From: Ottelia alismoides
Lineage: Eukaryota; Streptophyta; Magnoliopsida; Alismatales; Hydrocharitaceae
Assembly (NCBI GenBank): GCA_037367405.1
Contig: JAZKJV010009320.1
Location: 1-64,000, forward strand
DNA length: 64,000 bases
Direction: 5' to 3'
The notes below the pieces were generated by a model. The model was not told where the DNA came from, did not search any database, and was given only the letters and a program-made list of their open reading frames with translations. A program made the position numbers and the translations under genes. Shown piece by piece: positions 36,761 through 47,263 of this stretch. Every line of letters begins with the position of its first letter. Within the stretch, counting starts at the first letter, position 1.

Positions 36761-37117
36761 CCCCCCTATACTTAGCTTGAGCTATGTCCTCATAGATCGA
36801 AGATAAAAGCAGAGACATAACTCGTACTGAGTATAGACAAGTCTAAAGAATATATGAATGAAATGAATGAATGAGACGTTGACCGTCCCCCCTATACTTA
36901 GGATCAAGTAATCCGAAGTATAGCAGACTGTACAAAAAGAAGGGAGGGTCAAGGGTGGGAATGCACAGATCGTACTCAGATTGTCTCCCCCTATACTTGG
37001 GTAAGATACTCCTAAGTATAGACAAGAAGAGGAGACAATGGAGAGGATCGGAAAGAAATGAAAAACTCTGGGTGCACATCCCCCCTATACTTAGGACCAA
37101 GTACGTCCTAAGTATAG
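36761..37117 (-). other. Four-hairpin array of PPT-like motifs in element C
   Basis: Hairpins lie at 36766-36836, 36892-36923, 36991-37021 and 37085-37117. Each pairs CTATACTT(A/G)G with a reverse-complement arm, and each is flanked on the minus strand by GGGGG, reproducing the PPT core AAGTATAGGGGG. The first has an extra inner stem (GAGCTATGTC/GACATAACTC). The third has an outer stem (ATTGTCTCC/GGAGACAAT). E has the same array. Confidence 0.75.
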
Positions 37118-37203
37118 AAAACTGCCTACAAGGGCGGCACCTTTTAGATACAAAGAGAAAATAGAAAAGGAAAAGAAGAAAAAAAGAAAAACAAAGAAGA
37201 AAA

Positions 37204-39120
37204 TTAGATAAATAGTTCTTGGATTGCATAGTCTGAATCTTTCGATGTCGCAGGTGCTGAGGAGATGTCATCATGGTGCATGAGCTGAACAGAGTCAACA
37301 ACGGCCAGGAATGTGTCTGGTTCGAGGTACGGCTTCTGGAGTTGACCGTTGACGACGAATGGCTGTGCGTCAGGAGACAGTTCTGATATAGCAATGCTTC
37401 CATTGTCACGCACTTCACAAACTCGAAAGGGCCCTGTCCACTTACTCTTTAATTTGCCTGGGAATATCCGCAACTTTGCATCAAATAACCACAATTTCTG
37501 TCCAACGTCAAAGGTCTTTCGTCTGATGCGCCGGTCGTGCCAACGTTTCACCTTCTCCTTGTACATCAAGGTGTTATCGTATGCATAGTCTCGGAATTCC
37601 AAGAGCCTGTTCAGATCATCTTTTCTCTTCTGACCACTTCTGCGTGAGTCCAAATTACAATTGTTGATTGCTCATAAAGACTTGTGAATTAATTCGACGG
37701 GCAGATGGCACGGCTTTCCATATACAAGACGATAGGGCGACATGCCCAAGGGAGACTTGTAGGCTGTTCGGTAAGCCCATAGGACCGAGTCCAAGAGTTG
37801 AGATGAGTCCTTTCTGTTTGGCCTAACAAGTTTCTGCAGGATAGTCTTGATTTCTCTGTTTGATAACTCCGCCATGCCATTGGTCTGAGGATGATAAGGA
37901 GATGCGACACGATGGTCGATGCCGTACTCCTTCATTAACTTCTTGACCTCTTTGTTAATGAAGTGGCTACCCCCGTCTGAGATGAGGATTTTCGGTATCC
38001 CGAACCGCGAAATGATGTTCTTTTTCAGAAACTGGCATACTGTTCGGCTGTCAGCGACTCAAGCGGGGATAACTTCAACCCAACGACTCACGTAGTCGAC
38101 AGCAAGAAGGATGTGCTCAAATCCTTGATTGTTAGGGAAAGGTCCCATGAAGTCAACGCCCCATGCGTCGAAAACATCTGCTATCTGAATGATTTTCATG
38201 GGCATTGAATCTTTGGCAGTAAGTGTACCTTTCATTCTCTGACAGTCAGTACATCGCTTAACAAAGTCAGCTGCATCCTTGAATAAAGTGGGCCACCAGA
38301 AGCCACACTGAAGAACTTTTGCTGCCGTCCGATCTCCAGAGTGGTGTCCACCAGATTCGAGTGAGTGACAATGCTCGAGGACACTTGATTGCTCCGTCTG
38401 AGGGATGCACCTGCGCCAAATACAATCTGCTCCTTCTCTGAATAAAAGAGGATCTTCCCATTGGTAGAAGCGGATGGTCGACATGAATTTGTTCTTTTGG
38501 TTATTCGTCCAATCCGAAGGTATTACCCCAGAGGCGAGGTAATTGACTATATCAGCATACCAAGGAAGAGAATCCACTGCTAAGATGGCTTCGTCAGGGA
38601 AGGTTTCTGTGATAGGGGCATTGCTCAGAGGAGGTTCATGCTGCTCTATTCTGGAGAGATGATCTGCTACCACATTCTGAACTCCAGGCTTGTCCTTTAT
38701 TTCCAAATCGAATTCCTGGAGGAGAAGGATCCAACGAATCAGTCTTGGCTTGGCATCCTTCTTCTGATGTAGGTAACGGATAGCAGAGTGGTCTGTAAAA
38801 ATTGTGACTTTTGATCCCAACAAATAGGATCTGAACTTCTCTAAGGCGAAAACCACAGCCAGTAATTCTTTCTCTGTCACTGCTTAATTTCTCTGTGCTT
38901 CGTCTAATGTTTTGCTGGCATAGTGAATGGCATAGGGCGCTCTGTCTTTCCTCTGCCCAAGAACAGCTCCGACTGCAAAGTCTGACGCATCGGTCATTAT
39001 TTCAAAAGGAAGAGTCCAGTCGGGCGGCTGTAAGATTGGAGCCTGAGTGATAAGCTCCTTCAACTTATTGAAGGCAAGGAGAACCGGCTGATCAACAATA
39101 AACTCAGTTTCCTTGCACAA
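37204..39120 (-). pseudogene. Element C RNase H and integrase, broken
   Basis: RNase H motifs are FEIMTDASDFAVGAVLGQ and [20 protein letters not shown] with TDHSAIRYL. Integrase shows the HHCC zinc-binding region ([10 protein letters not shown] to CTDCQ), [10 protein letters not shown] and, after a stop, [18 protein letters not shown] with the catalytic glutamate. A stop at 38881-38883 falls in RNase H. A CGA-to-TGA stop after VEVIPA (about 38057) and a stop after IHKSL (about 37672) break integrase. The reading frame would end at 37204. Integrase would insert cDNA into the genome; this copy cannot. Confidence 0.9.
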
Positions 39121-39123
39121 AAG

Positions 39124-40452
39124 TTATGTCAGAGGTCGTGCGATGCGGCTGAAATCCTTGATGAATCGCCTGTAGAATCCCACATGCCCCAGGAATGACC
39201 TCACATTCTTCACTGACTGAGGTGGCTGAAGATTTGAAATGACATCCACCTTTGCCGGATCGACTTCCATACCACGTTTGGAAACGACGTGGCCCAGCAC
39301 AATACCTTCAGTGACCATAAAATGGCTCTTTTCCCATGAGAGCACTAAATTGACTTCTCGACACTTCTGAAGCACTCTGTCTAGATGCTCAAGACAAGAA
39401 TCGAAACTATCACCATAGACAGAGAAGTCGTCCACGAACACCTCGAGAAAACTGCCTACCATCTCGGCGAAAACTGCTAACATGCATCTTTGGAAGGTTG
39501 CAGGTGCATTGCATAATCCAAAGGGCATCCTCTTGAAGGCGTAGGTGTCGAACGGGCAAGTAAAGGTAGTCTTCTCTTGATCATCAGGAGCGATCGCCAC
39601 TTGGTTGTACCCAGAATACCCATCCAGAAAGCAGAAGAACTCCTTGCCTGCTAATCTTTCCAAAATCTGATCAATGAATGGCAAGGGAAAGTGGTCCTTC
39701 TTGGTTGCTGCATTGAGATGGCGGTAGTCGACACACACCCGCCAGGATGTTGGTACCCGAGTAGAAATTTCCTCTCCTTTATCATTCGTAACCACGGTAA
39801 GCCCAGATTTCTTGGGAACTACATGCAGTGGGCTTACCCATTTTGAATCGGAGATGGGATAGATGAAGCCTGCATCACACCATTTCGTAATTTCTTTCAT
39901 GACGACGTCCCGAAGGTTGGGGTTCAGCCTTCTCTGAAATTCACGGGACGGCTTGGCATCTTCTTCCAAATAGATATGGTGTGAACACAAAGCTGGATTT
40001 ATCCCTCGGAGGTCCGATACGCTCCAACCAAGTGCCTTGCGGTTCTTTTCTAGAACCTCGAGAAGTCGAGATTCCTGATCCGGATTCATCCTGCTGCTGA
40101 TGATGACCGGATACATTTGTTCTTCACCCGCAAGGAAAGCATACTTCAGGCCTGCAGGAAGTGGCTTGAGTTCTGATTTTGATCTGTACACTTTATCTGT
40201 CACTTCTGATACCATGCTGGTGGTGGGATGTACTTCCTTGCGATACTTACCATCCTCATCATCCTGTCGAGATCCCGGTGATGCACCAAATGGGTCTATG
40301 CTAAGCTGATCATGTTCGGTCTGGAGTGAATGCTCAAGAAGATGCGCCTGCATCTGAGAGTCTGTCTCCCAAGAATCATCGGAGCATATGCTGACTGCGC
40401 TTTCCAAGTCCTCCTCAAGAGTGAGGATTTCTCGGGTCCATGAATCATCCAA
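39124..40452 (-). pseudogene. Element C reverse transcriptase (readable block with terminal stops)
   Basis: One open block of 442 codons covers the pre-RT acidic linker and almost all RT. Visible motifs are REFQRRLNPNLRDVVMKEI, SWRVCVDYRHLN, DGYSGYNQVAIAPDDQEKTT, MPFGLCNAPATFQRCM, catalytic VDDFSVYGD and FLGHVGFYRRFIKDFSRIAR. It is closed by a TAA at about 39121-39123 after ARPLT and preceded by a TAA at 40453-40455. The aspartates of the catalytic pair are intact. Confidence 0.92.
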
Positions 40453-40455
40453 TTA

Positions 40456-41495
40456 TAAAGCTGAGTCTCTGATCTCTGCAATAAAATCACAGTCTGCTTC
40501 TGATACTGTCTGGCTCTCATCAGTTGTGGCATTCTGCTCTTTGTTCATGTTTATCGTGATTTGCTGGGTGTTCGAGCTGAAAGTGATCTTCCCAGACCCG
40601 TAATCAACCATGGCACCTGAAGTACGAAGGAATGGTCTGCCAAGGATGATAGGGGTCTGGAGCAGGGGTGCAGGCGAGTCCATATCAAGGACTACAAAGT
40701 CAGCTGGGAATTTCATCTCCTGCACCTTACTACCACGTCTTCCAACAGACCTTGGGGCCGCTTGACGGATCGGTCAGCGAACTGAAGGATCATGCGTGTC
40801 TGCTTGAGCGGTCCCAGCCCGAATTCTTGCATTATGGACGAGGGCAGAAGGTTGATGGAAGATCCACTATCCAAGAGAGTGCGCTCAAAGACCTGGTCAA
40901 AGTTCTCACAACTGATCAAAGGTGCTCCTGTATCTTGCTTCTTCTGGGGGAGATTGCTGATGGTTGCTACTGTGGCCAAGGTGAGGACATGCCTCTCGAC
41001 CTGCTGGTGTCTGTTTTCTTGCGCTGGACGACGCCTGTTAGTACATGCCTCTTTCAGTCCTTTCTTCACAGCTGGCATGTATTCCACGGCCTTCAATAAG
41101 GCAATCTCAACAGTCAATTTATCCAAAATATCCACAACACCTGGATCAGACAATGCCTTTTTTCGTTTTGCAATTTTTTTGGATTTTTGTATTGCATAAG
41201 GAAAAGGAATATTTACACCACTGGCAGGAAAATGAGAGTTCTTATTTACATCAAAATCATCACCCATAGAATGTTGTACATCCGAACTACAAAAAGGAGT
41301 ACAAACTGTATCTGGACGTGTTGGTGCTACAGGGCGATCAGAAAGTGAAGCGTCTGCTCCGTCGGCTGGCGAGTGATCGGCTGCTGCTGGCAGCTCCTCC
41401 AATGCTGGCACGGCTTCGCTTCGGTTACAAGCTTCTTTTTGTTGTTTCTGTTTTTGTTGATTTTTTTTATTTTCTGCTGAGGTTGCTGATGACAA
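40456..41495 (-). pseudogene. Element C protease region, frameshifted
   Basis: The frame from 41495 contains ALSDPGVVDILDKLTVEIAL, the active site LLDSGSSINLLPSS and RMILQFADRSVKRPQGLLE. It then loses frame near 40728 (one base fewer than in A) and ends in a stop at 40713. The continuation (KFPADFVVLDMD, PIILGRPFLRTSG) is read from 40725. The catalytic DSG is intact. Confidence 0.88.
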
Positions 41496-43367
41496 GGCAC
41501 GACGGCTGGGCTGGCTTCTCCTTCTTCTTCCTCCTCACCCGCCCCTGGAGCTGGCACGGCTGATGCGGAAGATGATGATCCACCTGTTTCTTTATTCACC
41601 CCATTTTTGCTAGCAGGCGGAGGCAAGGCCCTACCGCTCCTGAGAGTAACAGCATTAGAATAAGCAGTAATATCATTACCAGACACTGATAGGACATCAC
41701 ATTCTACCAGCTCTTTCTTTTTGAAGTTATTGGGGTTGGCTTCGACCTGCGCCGGAATGGTAGTTCTGGTGGCGGTCAGGTCGTCAAGCCGTTTGGTCAT
41801 ATCCGCTAGCCCTTTGACGAGTTGGGAAGACAGTCCATGGTGGGGTTTACAGGGGGCACTTCAGAAGATTTAGCGTGTAGACCACGCTGCTGTTGGGTAG
41901 ATGGGTGGGGAGCCTGTTGCTGGTGGTGTTGCTGCGGTGGAGCAGGAAGTTGAAGTTGTTGGTATGACGGAGGAGGATACGGCTGGTATTGTTGAGAGGG
42001 GGCAGCCGCGTACTGGTGATACGGCTGTGGGTGGCGGTACTGCGGCTGCTGCTGGTAAGGAAAATTCTGCCTCCATTGATGTGCAAACTGGGGAGGCTGC
42101 TGGTACTGCTGATGCTGCTGAGAGGATTGTCCAAAATGACCACCCTGAGGCTGGTGGTACTGCCGATTGGCAAATTGCTGACCCTGGGGTTGTCCCTGAG
42201 GACGGGTCGGCTGTGCATCATTAGTCCATATCCCATTCACTTCTTGAATCATGGGTGGTGGAGGGAAGACTGGATCAGGTACAGAAAGAAACTTCGGTTG
42301 GTACACGACCATCTGCTGCTGCGGCTGGCCTTGGTCGGGCGCCTGCACGTAGTACACGTGCTGGACTGCCGGTGGCTGCTGGCTCGGCTGAGGCTGATGT
42401 TGCGGTTGCTGCTCGTCCTTCTTCTCAGCGGGAGCGTCCGATGGTGTAACCGACTGAACAGAGTTGATAGTGCCGACCAAAAGTTCAAGGTACTTGTTGA
42501 TCTGATCTAGCTTGTCCAGGTTCTGGGTCCTCTTCTCGATCACAGCGAGTTTCTCGAGGTCCTGTGATCGCTTCTCAATGATATCTACCTTAGAGAGATG
42601 ACCCCCGATGATGCTGAGGTTGGAGCTCTCATCTCTCTCTGCTTCCTTGGATGCAGCCATGTGCACTTGCTTCTGGAGGATCTGGGGCTGCTTCTGATAC
42701 GCCTTGGATGAAGAGAGGGCGGCCTCTCCTTCGGCCATTTCTTCGAAAATCTGCCAGACTACATCTTCATCCTTATTAAAATGTGAGCCCCCACATGCTG
42801 CGTCCACGAGCCTTTGGCTTTCAATGTTCAGTCCCCCAAAGAAATGTTGGACCAAGCTGATCTTAGGGATCTCATGGTGGGGACATTTCTCCTGCAGATC
42901 AGTAAATCTCTCCCAAGCTTCATGTATCGGCTCGTGGGGTCCCTGGGAGAAATTACTGATACGGGCTCGCATCTGGTTGAGCCTACCGAGAGGGTAATAC
43001 TTGTGCAGGAAGGCAGACTTCAACTCCTCCCAGGTCGTCACGACCTTTCCCAAATGATTGACCCAATAGAGGGCCTTGTCATGTAGGCTGAAGGGGAAAG
43101 CCATCATCTTTACAATGTCCAGAGGGACATTGGGATAGTGTGTAGTATGGAAAATGCGGGAGAATTGCTGCAGGTGAATGTACGACTCTTCATTGGTGTT
43201 TCCATGGAATGCAGGAAGAAGGGCGATGAACTGGGGCTTCAGCTCAAAGTGAGCGTGTACCGGTGGGATGAGGATCCACTCGGTCATCTGGCTGTCTCCC
43301 GGGTTGTATGTTTCTTTAAGGGTAGGCTTTGGTGGTGGGGGAAATTCTACATCGTCATCGGCACCAC
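41327..43367 (-). pseudogene. Element C gag, capsid and Q-rich tail (3' of the E insertion)
   Basis: The frame enters from the E target site with ADDDVEFPPPPKPTLKET. It continues through the complete capsid domain (PPVHAHFELKPQ, FPFSLHDKALYWVNHLG, EAWERFTDLQEKCPHHEIP, HFFGGLNIESQRLVDAACGG), the coiled-coil-like DIIEKR repeats and a glutamine/proline-rich tail. It loses frame near 41830. Another frame continues from 41800 with MTKRLDDLTATRTTIPAQVE, and a further frame change lies near 41450. The N-terminal part lies beyond E at 60072-60323. No CCHC knuckle is seen. Confidence 0.9.
43363..43367. other. Target-site duplication of E, left copy (ACCAC)
   Basis: ACCAC precedes the left LTR at 43368; the same five bases follow the right LTR at 60072-60076. 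The site lies in a GGT/ACC repeat encoding the Gag glycine run. Confidence 0.85.
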
Positions 43368-46300
43368 TGATGTAGCCGAGATCGAGTGCGGTCGTATTGA
43401 CTCACAAGGTGAGTCAACAGTCGGTGTATTGACCACACCAAATAATGACTAAATCAACAATTAACCCACACTAAAAATCAATAATTAGAAATAAATGTGG
43501 AGTTAAAATTTATTTTTAACTCTGCACAAATGGTGTATAGTGTCAAGTATGCAGAGAGTTCGAACACAGGGAGCAAACAGTGTAATCCAAGCAAATGAAT
43601 GCACAAGTGTGTGAGTGATGTGTGAAGTGTCTATACTAAGCAAGCAAACAACTACAAATTTTTGTGGGTTTTTAATTTTTAAAAATTTTTTTTTATTTAA
43701 TTTTTAATTTTGTATTTTGATTTTTGATTTTCTGATTTTTATATTTTATATTTTATAATTTTTATTTTCTTTTTCAATATTGGGAAGTAAAGGCAATATA
43801 AAACAAGGCAAAGTAAAAGATTTATAAAAATGCACAAAAATGCTCAAAAATTCAGGAATAAAATGTTTTTAGTCTTTTTAGGGTTTTTTACTGTTTTTGT
43901 GATTTTTGGGGATTTTTCTAGGTGTTTTTGGTATTTTTAAGGGCTGAAATAAAGGAAAACAGTGAGAATAGGGCTGGCTGTGAGTAAAATGTACTTTAAA
44001 AATATCAACCAGTACTCAAAATAATTCACACTATTTTTCTAATAAAGAGAATAAAATAAGTGACAAACAGAAGCTGAGTTTGTATTTTTTTTGATTTTTC
44101 TACTATTTTATATATTTTTTGAAGTTTTTGAGTGTTTTTTCAATTTTTAGTGTTTTTCTTTTGAAATTTTTAATGATTTTTGGACTGACTCTAAAATAGG
44201 GTAAAATAGACACTATGTGAATTTTTGGGAATTTTTGGAGGTGTTTTGATATTTTTTTGATATTTTCTAAGGTAGACAGTGCACAAAAAGGGGGTTTTTG
44301 ATTTTTAATAAATATGAAAATAAAATAAAATCAAAAACTAAAAATAGGGCGTTAAAGTACACCTATCCAGAAGCTTAACTCTATTTTTGTGGAATTTTTG
44401 GGGTTAAAATGATATTTTAAACAATTAGAACAAGGGTCCCAACATTAAACAGTGCTGGCAAGGGCATAAATGCAATTTACGAAACATCCAGGGGGCCAAC
44501 ATGCAATTTTCCGCAAAAATATACACTATATATTCAATTTTTGGAACCAAAAAGCAAATACAAAAGACGCAAGGGCTCGCCTACAAATTACCCACCAGGG
44601 CGCGTGACTTGCACGCGCCTGGGAGGGACTGAAGTGCAATAAAACAAAACCTTGGGGCCTACTTGCAAAATAGCCAGAAATGTTACACGTGATACTAAAG
44701 TTTTTGTACTGAAACGAAATAAACAAAAGACCAGGGGTGCCTCTGCAAAATGCCCACCACCTCACGTGTACAGGTCACGTGAGGCGACGTGGCGAGGGAC
44801 CCAAACGCAAATAACTAAAATCCGAGGGTCTTTTTGCAAATATTACAAAATGTTTAAACTACCAAGGCAAGTTTATAGACTAATAAATAAATACAAAAAT
44901 CGCGAGGGTCGGGATGCAAAATACCCTCACTCCTGCGCTCGGCAAGTGACGCGTGGCGCGCATCCAACGGCTGGGCGTCAAGGCGTGATCCAACGGCTGG
45001 AGACGTTCCACTTAAACACGTGGCAGCACAAGAACGGCCGATGACGCTTCGATGATCAGCGGCTGAGATCAGATCTGGACAAGAGATCGACGGTGGAGGC
45101 GAGCCAAGATCTGACGGCCGCGACTTGATCTGGAGGCTCCTCGTTGATCCGACGGTCCCGGAGGTCGATGAAAGAACACGGAGGAGCTCCGGTCTGGCGA
45201 GCTTCTCCGAGCTCCTCCGGCCGACCACGGCGACGCTGGCGCTTGCAAGGTGGCCGAGGATGCTCCTGCAGGTGTCGGCTGTCGTCTGGAGGCTTCAAAA
45301 TTCGCCGGCGGACGCCGGTGCTCTCGCACGGAGGTGGCGGAGCTGCAAGGCTCCAGGAGCTCCGGCGAGAGAGCAAAATCGCTCCAGAAGCTGCGTTGCA
45401 CTTCAAGACCTGCACCAAAATGTTAGAGAGGTCGAGGGCAAAATGCCTCGACCTCGGGTTGCTCACGAGATGGACGGGGAGATGCGATAGGGCCTCGCCG
45501 GAGTTGCGCTCCGGCGAGATGATCGATTGGGTGAACGAGTGGTCGATTCGAGTCGGCAAGAAGGGGAAAATAATCCTAAGACTAACAGGGATGAAAGGGG
45601 GATGAAAATGGGATGGATCGCAACCTCGATGGCCAATGGCCAGAGGGAGTATACCTCACGGGGGTCGACCGCCGGAGGTGGTGGAACGCGCCCAGATCGC
45701 TCGCTGCGCCTCCTCGAAGGTGTGGAACCAGGAGCTGTCACCTCCAGGTGCTCGAGCACGACCGAAGGGGCTTGGATCTGTATGGAATGCGGTTCCCTTT
45801 TCAAATGGGGTCAAAGGCGAAGTTTTAAGGGGTTGACGAACGGGTGGAAAGATCGAGGGGCCTGGAGCTCCCCATTGATGCACAGCCCGATGCAATCATC
45901 TGGCGGGCAAGAGGGATGAACGAGGAAGAAGATCTCAGAAGGAATCGGATCGAAAGGGTGAAAGCTCTTGCCTCGAAAAAATGGAGAAATCGGGGTCAAA
46001 AGTGGCTCTGACAAAGCCTACAGGGTGTAGGGCAGGCAGTTGACCCGAGTCAACGCTGACTGCCCCCTGGTTGGTCCACGTGGACCAACCAGGAAAAACC
46101 CTAAAAAAAACTTTGTTAATTCAATTTAAAATATTAAATGACCGAATTGAATAAAAGTTATAAAATAAAAAATGTTCAAAATTTTATGTAGTATTTTATT
46201 CTAATTTTTATTTATTTTTAAGACTTAAACTTTTACAAGTTACCTTTTTAACCCTATATAGGTATAATACCTGTAAGTTTTGATATTTTATTTTATTTTA

Positions 46301-47248
46301 TTTATTTTTAATATTATTATTTTTATTTATGATTTTGTAAAATTATAACATACTTTTATATACATAAATATATTTTTGTTTAATTTTTCTAAGATGTTTT
46401 GGATATTTAATAAAATACAAGTGTATTCTGTATAGGTACAAGTGTATATAGTATACCTATGTAGTATTTGTACAAGTATTTTTATTTTTATTTTTCTTTG
46501 CATTTTATTTCGATTTTAATGCACATATATACTATAAGTAATATTTACAAAATTATAAAAATATAAAAATTAATAAATAATGAATAAAGAATAAATTGAA
46601 TATTTTATTCAGTATAGGTATACAACAGGGGTCCAAAACTCAACTTTCAGACCGTAGCTCCGCCAAATGCGAAACCACCACCATTGGGTAGATTATTTTA
46701 TTCTATATACAATTAAAGGTGAGTACACTGCATTTGGATTTGTCGTTTGTGAGATACGGGTCTGGGAAGTTGGGATTTTGGATTCTTATTCAGACCATAT
46801 CTTTTTATCTGTACCTTCTTTTTCTGTGAAATCAATTTTGTCTTTTTCTTTATGAAATTATCTACAACTTTCATGTACAAGGTTTCTTCATTTGATGTAC
46901 AAAAAGTGGAACCAAAGATAGGTCCCAAAATAAATAAAGAATGAATAGAATGTATAGGTATTTTCTCTGTGATTCTGACCTTATCTCCCCCTACTTTATT
47001 CCTTGTCGACCTTTTCATCAAGATGCCTAGGTCTCGGGGGTTTTGGGTCATAAAATATTTACAATATTTTATTCTTTTTCTTTTCTTTATTTATTCTATA
47101 ATTTTGGCCTTAATTACAGTGTTTTATACACTATTGAAATGCACATGCATGAATGCTAAGATGGTGGTTTTAATGCTATTTACAGGCATTTGCTAGGGTT
47201 TTTGGTGCCAAAATGATAGAATAAAGATGATAAAATGTGGATTCATCA
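43368..47248 (-). repeat. 3' LTR of element E (3881 bp)
   Basis: Plus-strand ends are TGATGTAGCC and GATTCATCA. It contains an AT-rich block, quasi-repeats with palindromes (44595-44622 and 44761-44783), a GC-rich domain (44930-46090) and a second AT-rich block. It is nearly identical to 56192-60071. Confidence 0.96.
44595..44783 (-). promoter_or_regulatory. Two palindromic ACGTG/GCGTG units in left LTR of E
   Basis: The first (44595-44622) pairs CCAGGGCGCGTG with CACGCGCCTGG. The second (44761-44783) pairs CTCACGTG with CACGTGAG across a 7-base spacer. They are about 165 bases apart, like the two in LTR A. In the right LTR the second is unchanged (57594-57616), while the first has lost a CpG. 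Confidence 0.55.
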
Positions 47249-47263
47249 TCCCCCTATACTTTA
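47249..47263 (-). other. Polypurine tract of element E
   Basis: The minus strand reads GTAAAGTATAGGGGGA immediately before the LTR start TGATGAATCC. It is the same core as in C. Confidence 0.85.

Larger units (their letters stand above)
34477..37203 (-). other. 3' non-coding region of element C
   Basis: No env-like ORF is present between pol and the PPT. Part of the region (34730-35240) is about 90% identical by eye to E (47505-48010), more than the pol genes. Two short inverted repeats follow the PPT (TTTGCTAGTCCCTAGCAAA and ACTTATGCAATAAGT). A low-complexity part rich in TTTTCAAA/TTTGCAAA occupies 35640-36620, and the hairpin array closes the region. Confidence 0.7.

Noticed and set aside
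36761..37117. CRISPR-like or satellite array
   Set aside because: The repeats are hairpins of unequal spacing in a plant retroelement, not uniform direct repeats with unique spacers.
34477..37203. A possible env gene, as some Athila elements carry one
   Set aside because: No long ORF, signal peptide or membrane segment is found here or in E 47264-49758.
45815..45840. TATA box for LTR E (CCTTAAAACTT on the minus strand)
   Set aside because: Weak match and not clearly aligned with the TATA box of LTR C; left unannotated.
45056..46014. Overlapping ORFs on both strands in the GC-rich part of LTR E, repeated at 57879-58837
   Set aside because: GC-rich LTR sequence opens frames on both strands at once. 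The copies are identical only because the LTRs are, and no domain is recognisable.
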